From Sutcliffiella horikoshii (GTDB lineage: Bacteria; Bacillota; Bacilli; Bacillales; Bacillaceae_I), in NCBI GenBank assembly GCA_001636495.1, contig KV440964.1, forward strand, positions 2,806,666 through 2,870,665: 64,000 nt of DNA, in the 5' to 3' direction. Within the stretch, counting starts at the first letter, position 1. Each line of letters opens with the position of its first letter. The notes under the pieces are model-generated. The model saw only the letters and a program-made list of their open reading frames with translations, made no database searches and had not been told where the DNA came from. Position numbers and translations under genes: made by a program. Below are positions 46,651-56,435 of the stretch, in pieces.

Positions 46651-47691
46651 TTATGGGTGTAAAACAACTTTACCACATTGACCGGAAATCATTAAATCAA
46701 AGCCTTTTTCGAAATCTTCAAGTGGGAAATGATGCGTGATCATCGGTTTCACGTCCACTTGACCTGATTTAAGAAGACTTGATACCTGTTGCCATGTAGA
46801 ATACATTTTCCGTCCCGTAATACCTTGTACAGTAACCCCTTTGAACACGATATCATTTGTGATATCCAATTCTACCGGTCTAACAGGCAGACTAAGGATG
46901 GAGACTCTGCCGCCATTTGTGATCATTTTGAAACCTTGGTTCATCGCAATTGGATGACCGGACATTTCACATACTACTTCTACGCCATGTCCTTCCGTCA
47001 GTTTCATTACTTCTTCAACAGGGTTTGCTTCTTTTGCATTGATAACAGTAGTCGCACCCATTTTTGTAGCTAAGTCTAAGCGATACTCGTTCAAATCAAT
47101 AGCAATCACTTGAGAAGCACCGGCTGCTTTGGCAACTCCAACCGCCATAATTCCAATTGGTCCACAACCAATAACGGCAACAGATTTTCCTGTTACATCA
47201 CCAGCAAGAACCGTATGAACGGCATTTCCCATCGGCTCTTGTACTGATGCCACATCATAAGGCATATCCTTAGGGTTCTTCCAGACATTGACCGCAGGGA
47301 GTGCTACATACTCTGCAAAACAACCTTGCGTGTCTACCCCGATAATTTTCGTATCTTTACAGATGTGATAGTCTCCTGTCAGACATTGTGGACACTTGTA
47401 GCAAACAATATGCGTTTCTGCAGAAACCTGGTCGCCCAATTGAACATTTGTCACTTTGTCGCCTACTTCTACAATTTCACCCGCAAATTCATGCCCGAAT
47501 GCGTATGGAGGATTTACTCTGCTTTGGGACCATTCATCCCATGTATAAATATGCACATCTGTCCCGCAGATAGATGTAGCTTTTACTTTTATCAAAACTT
47601 CGTCATCTTTAATTTGTGGTATATCTATCATTTGAAGTTCTGCACCATATCCACGATGATGCTTCACAATCGCCTTCATTTTTCCATTCAC
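46651..47691 (-). CDS. tdh: L-threonine 3-dehydrogenase
   Basis: Tdh oxidises threonine to 2-amino-3-ketobutyrate with NAD+. This zinc-dependent medium-chain dehydrogenase shows the catalytic zinc ligands in SICGTDVH and GHEFAGE and four structural-zinc cysteines in CYKCPQCLTGDYHIC. The NAD motif is AVIGCGPIGIMAVGVAKAAG. I place the start at a GTG (47691), six bases after GGGAGTG, giving 346 residues like B. subtilis Tdh. A cre-like site and an inverted repeat lie upstream. Confidence 0.93.
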   Translation of the reverse strand: MNGKMKAIVKHHRGYGAELQMIDIPQIKDDEVLIKVKATSICGTDVHIYTWDEWSQSRVNPPYAFGHEFAGEIVEVGDKVTNVQLGDQVSAETHIVCYKCPQCLTGDYHICKDTKIIGVDTQGCFAEYVALPAVNVWKNPKDMPYDVASVQEPMGNAVHTVLAGDVTGKSVAVIGCGPIGIMAVGVAKAAGASQVIAIDLNEYRLDLATKMGATTVINAKEANPVEEVMKLTEGHGVEVVCEMSGHPIAMNQGFKMITNGGRVSILSLPVRPVELDITNDIVFKGVTVQGITGRKMYSTWQQVSSLLKSGQVDVKPMITHHFPLEDFEKGFDLMISGQCGKVVLHP

Positions 47692-47774
47692 AGAGAACAC
47701 TCCCTCATAAATATAAAACTAATAATCATGAATACTAGTAAGAGTGTAACATCTATAAGGGTTTGTGTAAACCT

Positions 47775-47799
47775 AGTTGTCCACTGGGTACGGACAACT
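47775..47799. promoter_or_regulatory. tdh: Inverted repeat upstream of tdh, possible operator
   Basis: AGTTGTCC and GGACAACT, perfect inverted copies, are separated by nine bases. They lie just upstream of a plausible promoter (TTTACA, 17 bases, TACACT) for tdh-kbl. The binding protein is unknown. Confidence 0.5.
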
Positions 47800-47841
47800 G
47801 CTTATGTCAGATAAAAAAATCAAGTTTTTTTAAAGTTTTTT

Positions 47842-47855
47842 CGTAAGCGTTTACA
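47842..47855. promoter_or_regulatory. tdh: cre-like site (CcpA) upstream of tdh
   Basis: On the minus strand TGTAAACGCTTACG matches 13 of 14 positions of the catabolite-responsive element. It lies about 150 bases upstream of tdh, beyond the korB terminator. Confidence 0.5.
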
Positions 47856-47868
47856 TTTTGCGTATTTT

Positions 47869-47902
47869 AAAAAAGAAAGCCCCGGCTGTTAAGCCAGGAC
47901 TT
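47869..47902 (-). terminator. Terminator of korAB
   Basis: AAGTCCTGGC pairs with GCCGGGGCTT (two wobble pairs) around six bases, followed by TCTTTTTTAAAA on the minus strand. Confidence 0.85.
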
Positions 47903-47909
47903 CCCAATA

Positions 47910-48776
47910 TTACATAAATTCTTTTATTAATTCGTTAAATTGTGTTTCATCCAGCTGAAGGTCCGCTTTTGCTAGAGGCTCTTCACTGTAGTTATGCACT
48001 AGATCTTGATAGGATTGCTGATCTTTGTTCTGGTAGATCAGACCTGTTACAAGTCCATTGTGCTCCATTAGCGTTTGCATGGCAGATACTTTATTGTGAG
48101 CGTCATATCCTTCAATTTCAGCCAACTTTGTCAGGTTCTCTTTGAACCAGTCATATGTGTTCACTTTGTTATATGTTACACATGGACTGAAAACGTTGAT
48201 TAATGAGAATCCTTTATGGTTGATTCCTTGTTCAATCAAGGAAGTAAGATCTTTTAGGTCTGTAGAGAAGCTTTGCGCCACAAACGTAGCACCAGCTGTT
48301 AACGCCATCTCCATCACCGATAATGAAGACTCAATGGATCCTTGAGGTGTTGACTTCGTCTTAAAGCCCACTTCACTACGCGGTGACGTTTGTCCTTTAG
48401 TCAGCCCATAGATTTGGTTATCCATTACAATATATGTAACATCAATGTTACGACGAATTGCATGAATAGTATGTCCGAGTCCAATGGCAAATCCATCTCC
48501 GTCACCACCTGAAGCGATAACCGTTAGGTCCTTGTTCGCCATTTTCACACCTTGTGCAATTGGTAGAGAGCGTCCATGGATACCGTGGAAACCATATGAG
48601 TTGATATAACCAGAAATACGGCCAGAACAACCGATACCGGAGACAACTGCAAGGTTTTCAGGCTCTAATCCAACATTTGCGGCAGCACGTTGGATGGCAG
48701 CTTGTACAGAGAAGTCTCCGCAACCTGGACACCAGTTAGGTTTTACATTATTACGAAAATCTTTGAACGTTGCCAT
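47910..48776 (-). CDS. korB: 2-oxoacid:ferredoxin oxidoreductase, beta subunit
   Basis: A 288-residue thiamine-diphosphate subunit of 2-oxoglutarate (or related 2-oxoacid) ferredoxin oxidoreductase. The N-terminal cysteines of KPNWCPGCGDF and GIGCSGRI are cluster ligands in this family. The TPP motif is ASGGDGDGFAIGLGHTIHA with VMDNQIYGLTKGQ. Reducing equivalents go to ferredoxin instead of NAD+. The gene starts directly after the korA stop, so the two subunits are coupled. Confidence 0.92.
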   Translation of the reverse strand: MATFKDFRNNVKPNWCPGCGDFSVQAAIQRAAANVGLEPENLAVVSGIGCSGRISGYINSYGFHGIHGRSLPIAQGVKMANKDLTVIASGGDGDGFAIGLGHTIHAIRRNIDVTYIVMDNQIYGLTKGQTSPRSEVGFKTKSTPQGSIESSLSVMEMALTAGATFVAQSFSTDLKDLTSLIEQGINHKGFSLINVFSPCVTYNKVNTYDWFKENLTKLAEIEGYDAHNKVSAMQTLMEHNGLVTGLIYQNKDQQSYQDLVHNYSEEPLAKADLQLDETQFNELIKEFM

Positions 48777-50513
48777 TTATAACAACTCCTTGCATTTTGT
48801 GTGGATTTCTTTCGGTAGGAATGGATCTCCATCATACTTCAAGAGGCTACTGATTTTTTCGTGCTCGCCGACATTCATTTTCAAGATGCTTGCAAGCTGA
48901 CCTGTAGCATTATATTCCACAACAATTACTTTTTTCGCCGCTTTTACAAGAGGTGCCATTTCATCTGTCGGGAACGGATGTATCAGGCGGATTTGCGCAT
49001 GGTTGGCCTTAATGCCGTCCAGTTCCAGTCTTTCCATCGCTTCTTCAATGGTTCCGCGAGTTGAGTTGAATCCAACTAGTAATACATCTGCTTCTTCATG
49101 CTTTGCATTCACATGTACAGGTGTATTGAATTTAAGGTTATTTAATTTTCTTAGTCGCTTGTCCATTTGTGCCTGACGGTTCGCAGCAACTTCGGAAGGC
49201 TTCCCAGTCTCTTCATGCTCAACCCCTGTTACATGGTGAATACCGTTTTTCATACCTGGGATGACACGAGGCGAAACGCCGTCTTCCGTTACTTCATAAC
49301 GTTTGAAGTAAGCTTTATCATCAGGAGCTGGAATTTCTTGGTTGATATCCAACTTACCACGTCTAATTTCTATGTTTTTGTAATCCAATGCTTCTACAGA
49401 TTGCTTTCCTAGAGATAATTGCAGGTCAGTCAAGAGAATAACCGGTACTTGATACTCTTCTGCAATGTTAAATGCTTCAATAGTGTCGTAGAAAGCCTCT
49501 TGGACAGTACTCGGTGCCATAACCACTTTTGGTATTTCTCCATGTGTACCATAGATCATAGCCATAAGGTCTGACTGTTCAATCTTTGTCGGTAACCCAG
49601 TACTTGGACCACCACGTTGTGTATCTACTACTACTAGTGGGGTTTCCGTCATACCGGACAGTCCGATTGCTTCCATCATAAGAGATAGTCCAGGTCCTGC
49701 TGATGCAGTCAATGTACGGACACCTGCATAGTTGGCGCCGATAGCCATTGTACATGCCGCAATTTCATCTTCCGTCTGGATGACAGTACCACCGAATTTA
49801 GGAAGTTTTTTAATAAGATACTCCATGATTTCAGAAGCAGGCGTGATAGGATATGCCGGCATGAAGCGAGAACCTGCTGCCACTGCACCTAAAGCGATGG
49901 CGTCATTACCAATCATGAATAGACGTTTGTTGCCGTCCGCTTTTGCAAGTTGCATCGTTTCCACGTTTTCAGCTTGCTCTTTTACAAACTGAACACCTGC
50001 TCGGATTGCCTCCATGTTTTTCTCAACGATGGATTCCCCTTTACGTCCAAATATTTCTTGAACAACTTCACGGAAGGATTCCGCGTCCAAATCAAGAATA
50101 GCACTTGACGCTCCCACTGCCACCATGTTCTTCATTAATGAAGTACCTAGTTCTGTCGCAATTTCCGTAAATGGAACCGCATATAATGTAGCCTTCCCAT
50201 CTTCCGGAATGCTAGGTTTGAATTTAGCATCCGCAATTACCACGCCGCCTTGACGCAATTCATGATAGTTAACATCGATAGTCTCTTGGTCGAACGCTAC
50301 TAATATATCAAGGTCGTCAGAGATCGAACGGACCTGAGTAGTACTCACACGAATTTTGTTGTTCGTATGTCCACCTTTAATGCGTGAAGAGAAATGGCGA
50401 TAGCCATATAAGTAATAACCTAAACGATTTAATGCGATGGAGAAAATTTCACCAGTACTTTCAATACCTTCCCCTTGTTGCCCTCCAACTTTCCATGAAA
50501 GTTGATTGATCAT
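48777..50513 (-). CDS. korA: 2-oxoacid:ferredoxin oxidoreductase, alpha subunit with fused gamma domain
   Basis: A 578-residue subunit. Residues 1-185 form the gamma domain (KVGGQQGEGIESTGEIF, then FSSRIKGGHTNNKIRVS), fused ahead of the alpha domain (GNDAIALGAVAAGSRFMPAYPITPASEIMEYL). The C-terminal domain (VLLVGFNSTRGTIEEAMERL) is followed by AAKKVIVVEYNATGQLASIL. No separate ferredoxin-like delta subunit is next to it. AAAGGGG precedes the ATG. The 50514-50770 stretch upstream of it shows no gene. Confidence 0.92.
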   Translation of the reverse strand: MINQLSWKVGGQQGEGIESTGEIFSIALNRLGYYLYGYRHFSSRIKGGHTNNKIRVSTTQVRSISDDLDILVAFDQETIDVNYHELRQGGVVIADAKFKPSIPEDGKATLYAVPFTEIATELGTSLMKNMVAVGASSAILDLDAESFREVVQEIFGRKGESIVEKNMEAIRAGVQFVKEQAENVETMQLAKADGNKRLFMIGNDAIALGAVAAGSRFMPAYPITPASEIMEYLIKKLPKFGGTVIQTEDEIAACTMAIGANYAGVRTLTASAGPGLSLMMEAIGLSGMTETPLVVVDTQRGGPSTGLPTKIEQSDLMAMIYGTHGEIPKVVMAPSTVQEAFYDTIEAFNIAEEYQVPVILLTDLQLSLGKQSVEALDYKNIEIRRGKLDINQEIPAPDDKAYFKRYEVTEDGVSPRVIPGMKNGIHHVTGVEHEETGKPSEVAANRQAQMDKRLRKLNNLKFNTPVHVNAKHEEADVLLVGFNSTRGTIEEAMERLELDGIKANHAQIRLIHPFPTDEMAPLVKAAKKVIVVEYNATGQLASILKMNVGEHEKISSLLKYDGDPFLPKEIHTKCKELL

Positions 50514-50770
50514 GTGCCTTACACCCCTTTAATTACGTTCGTTGTCAGAATTTTTTACAATATTTATTGTAGCACTATTCCCATCATATAACTAGAAATT
50601 ACCTATTATATATTAAAAAATGACACGGGAAAACCGCTGGATATGTACTAAACGCTTTCATTGTAGACCTATTTTTTTAAAAATACAAGTCTTTGAATAA
50701 ATTTCTTTCGAAAAATTTGGATATTTTAGCAGTGCAGTAAAACCCTATGAACAACCGTATATTTACACTG

Positions 50771-51694
50771 TCATCGTGGGAATCTGGAATAGAAATTTTC
50801 AAACAAAAACCCTTTTACTTCTGTTTCAGAATAGTATTTTAATAAACTATTCACTAAATTGGAATACTCCTCATACCTTCCAAGGTCAGCAACCGTGTGC
50901 TCTATTCCATCAAAGTCTGAACCAAAGCCAATATGATTCACTGCTCCAAGGGTACAATAATGTTCTACATGCCTAATTACATCGCTTATCTTAGTCTCTT
51001 GACCCGCTGATAGAAATTGAGGCACAAAAGTTACACCAATAGCAGCATTCTTCTGAATAAGTGCCTGTATCTGATCATTTGATAGATTTCTTGGATTTGA
51101 ACACAATGCTTTACAGTTGGAATGGGAAGCAATCACATAATCGCCAATTTCCATCACGTCCCAAAAACCCTTAACAGATAGGTGAGACACATCGGTCCAA
51201 ATAAAATGGTCATTGTTCATCCTGACAACTTCCCGACCAAAAGATGATAAGCCCGCTCCTCGTTCTTCCAGGATACCATCTGCCACAGCATTTGCGTGAT
51301 TCCAGGTCAAACCGACGGAAGTGACCCCGAGCCGATAAAAGGTACGTAACTTTTCCAAATCATCACCAATAGCGTCACAGCCTTCCAATGTCAAGAGGGC
51401 GCCGATCTGACCTTGCTTTAAATCAGAAATTTCCTTTTTGGTTGTTACAAGTTTCATATTAGGAAACCTTCGCAATATCTTCTCATAAAAAAGATCTATC
51501 ATTTCCAATGCCACATGAAAAGCAGATTCCTTTCTCACTTTCTCTGGCACATATACGGCAAAACATTGTACTTTTGCATCAGCCTGCTTTAATCCATCCC
51601 AGGTTACGTGCAATTCTTCGCTATCTTTAAAGGATAATACCCTGTTTTCCCACATTTTCCATAACACATCACAATGCGCATCAAATATCCTCAA
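50771..51694 (-). CDS. Membrane dipeptidase family (renal dipeptidase-like)
   Basis: A metallo-dipeptidase of about 307 residues in peptidase family M19. The first zinc ligands are in FDAHCDVLWKM, followed by LTLEGCDAIGDDLEKL with the bridging glutamate, and SHSNCKALCSNPRNLSNDQI with zinc histidines; GFGSDFDGI is near the C terminus. Family members hydrolyse dipeptides, including some with D-residues. The start is probably a TTG at 51694, after GGAGGGA; an ATG just upstream abuts that site. Confidence 0.88.
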   Translation of the reverse strand: MRIFDAHCDVLWKMWENRVLSFKDSEELHVTWDGLKQADAKVQCFAVYVPEKVRKESAFHVALEMIDLFYEKILRRFPNMKLVTTKKEISDLKQGQIGALLTLEGCDAIGDDLEKLRTFYRLGVTSVGLTWNHANAVADGILEERGAGLSSFGREVVRMNNDHFIWTDVSHLSVKGFWDVMEIGDYVIASHSNCKALCSNPRNLSNDQIQALIQKNAAIGVTFVPQFLSAGQETKISDVIRHVEHYCTLGAVNHIGFGSDFDGIEHTVADLGRYEEYSNLVNSLLKYYSETEVKGFLFENFYSRFPR

Positions 51695-51792
51695 AATCAT
51701 TCCCTCCACTACTTTCTTACCATATGGTTGTTTTCCTATACCCTTTTACTTTACTTGTTTAAGGTTCTCGTGAAAACAAATAGGCATTAATT

Positions 51793-51836
51793 TTAAAAAA
51801 TAAATAAACCTGTTTGCTATAACAAGCAAACAGGCT
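51793..51836 (-). terminator. Terminator of spoVS
   Basis: GCCTGTTTGCT pairs with AGCAAACAGGT around six bases, followed by TTATTTATTTTTT on the minus strand. Confidence 0.9.
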
Positions 51837-51858
51837 TTGTAAGAAACTATTTTCATTT

Positions 51859-52119
51859 TTATCTTGGTTCAACTATTAGCTTGATTGCCGTTCTTTCTTC
51901 TCCGTCAATCAAAATATCCGTAAAAGCCGGGATACAGATTAAATCCACTCCACTTGGTGCTACGAACCCTCGTGCAATGGCCACTGCCTTTACAGCTTGA
52001 TTAAGCGCACCAGCACCTATCGCTTGGATTTCTGCACCTCCACGCTCTCTTAAAACCCCTGCTAAAGCCCCTGCTACCGAATTTGGATTTGACTTAGCTG
52101 AAACCTTTAATATTTCCAT
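51859..52119 (-). CDS. spoVS: Stage V sporulation protein S
   Basis: An 86-residue protein nearly invariant in Bacillus, including VSAKSNPNSVAGALAGVLRE and GAGALNQAVKAVAIARGFVAP. It folds like an Alba-type nucleic-acid binding domain and affects sporulation septation and coat assembly. The ATG at 52119 follows AAGGAGGAG; the longer upstream frame is not needed. Here it lies between ymdB and a dipeptidase gene. Confidence 0.96.
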   Translation of the reverse strand: MEILKVSAKSNPNSVAGALAGVLRERGGAEIQAIGAGALNQAVKAVAIARGFVAPSGVDLICIPAFTDILIDGEERTAIKLIVEPR

Positions 52120-52264
52120 TTCTAGCTCCTCCTTAACATTTACAGTATATGATGAAAGATCCATAGATGAATGAATTGTTAATAATTTCATTCCTACTAT
52201 ATTCAGGAGAAGCCCGATGTATTCCTCGTGTTGTCACATGAACGTCTAAATATTCAAACTATAT

Positions 52265-52315
52265 AACGGTTGGTTTAAAAATTCGAAAAAGCAACAAAGT
52301 GTTGAAAACAGCCTT
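52265..52315 (-). mobile_element. Truncated family B element at the end of ymdB
   Basis: Read on the minus strand, about 50 bases starting TTAAGGCTGTTTTCAACAC match the first quarter of family B copies (AAGGCTGTTTTC, ACTTTGTTGC, TTTTTCGAAT, AACCAACCG), after which similarity stops. The ymdB stop codon TAA overlaps its outer end. Confidence 0.75.
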
Positions 52316-53108
52316 AATCAAAGAAAGGGTGGTCTTCGTTTATCATTAGCGGTTTAATTTTTTTTGCTTTGCCGGTTTTCATGTCCACATCTATAAGGAC
52401 ACCGTTTAGCTGCGATCTTCCTTCCGTCACTTCAAACCTTACAGGAAGGGCAGTTGTGAAGCGCTTAAGCACTGCTTCTTTTTCGACTCCTAATATACCG
52501 TCATAAGGACCGGTCATCCCTACGTCCGTAATATAGGCGGTACCTTCAGGGAGAATGCGATAATCACTTGTCTGCACATGAGTATGTGTCCCGACTACAC
52601 CAGTCACTCTTCCATCCAGATACCAGCCGATTGCTTGTTTTTCACTTGTAGCTTCTGCATGAAAGTCAACAAAAATGAACGGTGTACGTTTTTTGGCTTC
52701 CTCCACCAGTTCGTCTACTTTATTAAAAGGACAATCTATCGGCGGAAGAAATGTACGACCTTGCAGATTAATGACTGCAAGCTCCTTCCCTTCAAAAGGT
52801 AGGTATGCGATCCCTTTCCCCGGGTTCGAAGTCGGGAAATTAGCAGGGCGAATCATATGTTTGGCACCATCTATGAATTCAAATATCTCCCTGTTATCCC
52901 ATGTATGATTTCCAAGAGTTACAAGATTGGCACCGGCTTTTAAAAAGCCCTGATAAATTTTTTCAGTGATACCTTTTCCTCCTGCTGCATTTTCCCCATT
53001 AACGATGGTTACAGCTGGTTTATACTTACTTTTCAATTTAGGTAGGTATTCACTCACCATTTTTCTTCCTGGTGATCCTACTACATCTCCAATAAATAAA
53101 ATTCTCAC
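52314..53108 (-). CDS. ymdB: YmdB metallophosphodiesterase
   Basis: A 264-residue phosphodiesterase, active on cyclic nucleotides in vitro, that affects biofilm versus motility fate in B. subtilis. Metal ligands are visible in IGDVVGSPGRK, VNGENAAGGKG, TLGNHTWDNREIF, DFHAEATSEK and GTHTHVQTSD. I start at a GTG (53108), eight bases after AAGGGAT, giving the same length as B. subtilis YmdB. It follows rny, as in B. subtilis, and its stop codon touches a fragment of a family B element. Confidence 0.93.
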   Translation of the reverse strand: MRILFIGDVVGSPGRKMVSEYLPKLKSKYKPAVTIVNGENAAGGKGITEKIYQGFLKAGANLVTLGNHTWDNREIFEFIDGAKHMIRPANFPTSNPGKGIAYLPFEGKELAVINLQGRTFLPPIDCPFNKVDELVEEAKKRTPFIFVDFHAEATSEKQAIGWYLDGRVTGVVGTHTHVQTSDYRILPEGTAYITDVGMTGPYDGILGVEKEAVLKRFTTALPVRFEVTEGRSQLNGVLIDVDMKTGKAKKIKPLMINEDHPFFD

Positions 53109-53219
53109 GTTCACTAATCCCTTCTAACTATCATTTTCATATTTAAGTGTTACATATGTAAGCGGAGGATGCAAATAAACGATGTACTATCCATATTATA
53201 ATGGATATTCTATTTAACT

Positions 53220-53347
53220 CCTGTAGATTTCCGTTCCAGGTGTTCGCTTTCCTAGGGGCGGTGCTTGAGCCTCCTCGTTTCACTGCGGGGTCTCAAGCTA
53301 CCGCTATCTCCCTTAGGAGTCTCACACCTTGCACTTCAATCTACAGG
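53220..53347 (-). mobile_element. Non-coding insertion element, family A, short copy 4
   Basis: A 128-base variant with perfect 10-base inverted ends (CCTGTAGATT and AATCTACAGG). The core blocks, read on the minus strand, are GAGACTCCTAAGGGAGATAG, GCTTGAGACCCCGC and GAGGAGGCTCAAGC. It lies between rny and ymdB. Confidence 0.7.
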
Positions 53348-53389
53348 GAATAATTATTATACGTTTCGTTTTTTTAATACGGTATTAGA

Positions 53390-53421
53390 CAAAAAAAATA
53401 AAGCGGTGCAAGCACCACTTT
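53390..53421 (-). terminator. Terminator of rny
   Basis: AAAGTGGTGC pairs with GCACCGCTTT (tight loop), followed by ATTTTTTTTGT on the minus strand; it touches the rny stop codon. Confidence 0.85.
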
Positions 53422-54985
53422 ATTTTGCATACTCTACGGCTCTTGTTTCACGAATCACCGTCACTTTGATATGTCCTGGATAATCCAGTTCTTCTTCAAT
53501 GCGTTTTCTGATATCCCGTGCCAATCGATGAGCTTCCAGATCGTCGATGCTATCAGGTTTGACCATGATACGCACTTCACGACCAGCTTGGATGGCAAAG
53601 GATTTCTCTACACCTTCATAGCTTTCTGAAATCTCTTCCAGTTTTTCAAGTCTGCGGATGTAGTTTTCCAACGTTTCACTTCGAGCTCCTGGTCTTGCGG
53701 CAGAAAGTGCATCTGCTGCAGCAACCAAGACCGCGATGATGGAAGTCGGCTCCGTATCACCATGGTGGGAAGCTATACTGTTAATGACAACAGGATGCTC
53801 TTTGTACTTAGTAGCCAATTCTACACCAATTTCCACATGGCTTCCTTCCACTTCATGGTCAACAGCCTTTCCGATATCGTGCAATAGTCCAGCGCGTCGA
53901 GCTAGTGTTTCATCTTCACCTAGCTCAGCGGCCATAAGACCTGATAGGAATGCTACTTCCATGGAGTGTTTTAGAACATTTTGTCCGTAACTTGTACGGA
54001 ATTTCAAACGTCCCAAGATTTTGATAAGATCTGGATGTAAACCATGCACACCTACTTCAAAAGTAGTCTGTTCACCCATTTCACGAATGTACTCATCCAC
54101 TTCACGTCTTGATTTTTCAACCATTTCCTCAATTCGTGCAGGGTGAATACGTCCATCTTGGACCAGCTTATCTAAAGCGATGCGTGCAGTTTCACGTCTG
54201 ATTGGATCAAACCCTGATAAAATAACTGCCTCTGGTGTATCATCAATAATTAAATCAATACCAGTATGTGTTTCAAGGGTACGAATATTACGACCTTCAC
54301 GACCGATGATTCGACCTTTCATTTCATCATTAGGTAAGTTAACGACGGATACTGTTGTTTCAGCCACATGGTCAGCGGCACAACGCTGTACGGCTAATGA
54401 GAGAATCTCCCTTGCCTTTTTATCCGCATCTTCCTTTGCTCTGTTTTCACTTTCTTTAACCATCAGAGCAATGTCGTGGGATAATTCGTTCTCAACACGA
54501 TCCAAAATGATATTCTTGGCTTCTTCTCGTGTCAATGCTGAAATGCGTTCCAGCTCTTCCTGCTGTTTGCGCACCATATCATCCACTTTGCTTTCTAATT
54601 CTTCAATATGCTGTTGTCTATCGTTTAAAGAATCTTCACGCCTTTCTAATGCAACTTCACGTTTATCAAGCGATTCATCTTTTCGATCAAGATTCTCTTC
54701 TTTTTGCATTAAACGATTTTCTTGTTTTTGCAGTTCGCTTCTACGGTCTCGAATATCACGTTCAGCTTCAGTTCGAAGTTTGTGAATTTCGTCCTTCGCT
54801 TCCAAAAGAGCTTCCTTTTTAAGCGATTCAGCTTCGCGTCTGGAATCTTCCACGATCTGATCCGCGACACTTCTCGCGCCAGCAATCTTTTGTTCGGCTA
54901 TGGATTTACGAACATAAAAGCCAACAACTACACCGACGATTAGGGCAAGCAAAGCGGAGATAATAATTGGCATATAATCCATCAT
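53420..54985 (-). CDS. rny: Ribonuclease Y
   Basis: The main endoribonuclease for mRNA decay initiation in Bacillus. The 521-residue protein has an N-terminal membrane anchor (residues 4-24), a long charged coiled coil (about 30-175), a KH domain ([17 protein letters not shown]) and an HD domain ([10 protein letters not shown] with [12 protein letters not shown]). GAGGAGG precedes the ATG. It works with the Ric complex, whose YmcA subunit is encoded 10 kb away. The 54986-55245 stretch to the recA terminator shows no gene. Confidence 0.96.
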   Translation of the reverse strand: MMDYMPIIISALLALIVGVVVGFYVRKSIAEQKIAGARSVADQIVEDSRREAESLKKEALLEAKDEIHKLRTEAERDIRDRRSELQKQENRLMQKEENLDRKDESLDKREVALERREDSLNDRQQHIEELESKVDDMVRKQQEELERISALTREEAKNIILDRVENELSHDIALMVKESENRAKEDADKKAREILSLAVQRCAADHVAETTVSVVNLPNDEMKGRIIGREGRNIRTLETHTGIDLIIDDTPEAVILSGFDPIRRETARIALDKLVQDGRIHPARIEEMVEKSRREVDEYIREMGEQTTFEVGVHGLHPDLIKILGRLKFRTSYGQNVLKHSMEVAFLSGLMAAELGEDETLARRAGLLHDIGKAVDHEVEGSHVEIGVELATKYKEHPVVINSIASHHGDTEPTSIIAVLVAAADALSAARPGARSETLENYIRRLEKLEEISESYEGVEKSFAIQAGREVRIMVKPDSIDDLEAHRLARDIRKRIEEELDYPGHIKVTVIRETRAVEYAK

Positions 54986-55245
54986 TACACCTCCTCTTGC
55001 TATGAACTTTTTTCTTGCTAGATTTCATTGTCGGCATGTACATTGTAACAATTTGTGTCAACATACAGCTCAAGGGCTTTTGCTTTTTTATAGCTCTAAA
55101 ATTCTAACAAAATGTAAATTATACATACTAATTGTAAATCTGCGAAAAATTATTGTCAAGCCTGTCCTGGTAAGGATATAGCCTTTTTGGTAAACTAATC
55201 CTGTTTTTGATGATTTTTTTAGGGATTTGGGTGGATTAAATTATA

Positions 55246-55273
55246 ATGAAGACCCTGTAATAATGTACAGGGC
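55246..55273 (-). terminator. Likely terminator of recA
   Basis: GCCCTGT pairs with ACAGGGT around an 8-base loop past the recA stop; the downstream T-tract is only moderate. Confidence 0.5.
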
Positions 55274-55287
55274 CTAGGTGGGACGTA

Positions 55288-56328
55288 TTAGAAATCTAAT
55301 TCTTCTTGATCTATTTCTTCTTCCGCAGGAGCGTTTACATCTTTATCTAATCCGTGGTGATCACGGATTTGTTGGTGTATCTCTTTTAAGATATCCTTGT
55401 TTTCTTTAAGGTACTGTTTCGCATTTTCGCGACCTTGCCCTAATCTTTCTTCATTGTATGAGTACCATGAACCACTTTTTTGGACAATATCCAAATCGGA
55501 CCCCATATCAATTACTTCTCCTTCTCTGGAGATCCCTTCTCCATACATGATATCCACTTCCGCTACCTTAAATGGAGGGGCAATTTTATTTTTTACAACT
55601 TTAATCTTGGTTTTATTTCCGACAATATCATGCCCTTGTTTCAATTGCTCAGCACGACGCACTTCTAGACGGACAGAAGAGTAGAATTTTAGCGCACGGC
55701 CACCAGGAGTAGTTTCAGGGTTACCAAACATTACTCCAACTTTTTCACGAATCTGGTTGATGAATATGGCAATGGTTTTTGATTTGTTGATGGCACCTGA
55801 AAGCTTACGAAGTGCTTGGGACATAAGACGTGCCTGAAGACCGACATGGGAATCACCCATTTCCCCTTCGATTTCCGCTTTCGGCACTAGAGCCGCTACA
55901 GAGTCGACCACGATGATATCAACTGCACCACTTCTTACAAGTGCTTCTGCGATTTCTAATGCTTGCTCACCAGTATCCGGTTGGGATAAAAGAAGTTCAT
56001 CAATGTTTACACCAAGCTTTTGGGCATAAACAGGGTCCAAAGCGTGCTCTGCATCAATAAATGCAGCCTGTCCACCTTGTTGTTGTACTTCAGCAATAGC
56101 ATGTAGTGCAACAGTTGTTTTACCGGAAGATTCAGGTCCATATATTTCTACTACTCTTCCTCGTGGATATCCACCGGCACCTAAAGCAACATCCAATGCC
56201 AAAGATCCACTTGGAATAGTAGAGATTCTACTTTCGGTCTGTTCCCCCAACTTCATGATGGAACCTTTACCAAATTGCTTTTCTATCTGTTTTAACGCCA
56301 TATCTAATGCAGCTTTACGATCACTCAC
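55288..56328 (-). CDS. recA: Recombinase RecA
   Basis: RecA forms filaments on single-stranded DNA for strand exchange and triggers LexA self-cleavage. The 346-residue protein has Walker [10 protein letters not shown], Walker [11 protein letters not shown], loop 1 [18 protein letters not shown] and loop 2 [22 protein letters not shown]. The acidic C terminus is normal. The start is a GTG after GAGGA. It carries a clear promoter and a LexA box. Confidence 0.97.
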   Translation of the reverse strand: MSDRKAALDMALKQIEKQFGKGSIMKLGEQTESRISTIPSGSLALDVALGAGGYPRGRVVEIYGPESSGKTTVALHAIAEVQQQGGQAAFIDAEHALDPVYAQKLGVNIDELLLSQPDTGEQALEIAEALVRSGAVDIIVVDSVAALVPKAEIEGEMGDSHVGLQARLMSQALRKLSGAINKSKTIAIFINQIREKVGVMFGNPETTPGGRALKFYSSVRLEVRRAEQLKQGHDIVGNKTKIKVVKNKIAPPFKVAEVDIMYGEGISREGEVIDMGSDLDIVQKSGSWYSYNEERLGQGRENAKQYLKENKDILKEIHQQIRDHHGLDKDVNAPAEEEIDQEELDF

Positions 56329-56384
56329 ACAATTTCCTCCTCATATCTATTAAACTAAATGAATAGTATCTATTAACTACTCTA

Positions 56385-56413
56385 ACTATACCCTTTTTCA
56401 ATTCGTTTGGCAA
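56385..56413 (-). promoter_or_regulatory. recA: Promoter of recA
   Basis: On the minus strand TTGCCA (56408-56413) and TATAGT (56385-56390) are separated by exactly 17 bases, about 57 bases upstream of the start codon. Confidence 0.8.
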
Positions 56414-56421
56414 CTAAAAAA

Positions 56422-56435
56422 CGAACATCCATTCG
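56422..56435. promoter_or_regulatory. recA: LexA box of recA
   Basis: CGAACATCCATTCG agrees with the LexA consensus in both half-sites except near the centre. It lies just upstream of the recA -35. Confidence 0.75.

Noticed and set aside
54180-54785. A 201-codon plus-strand ORF opposite rny
   Set aside because: It is antisense to the rny coiled-coil and KH region; its serine-rich composition is the shadow of lysine/glutamate-rich coding on the other strand.
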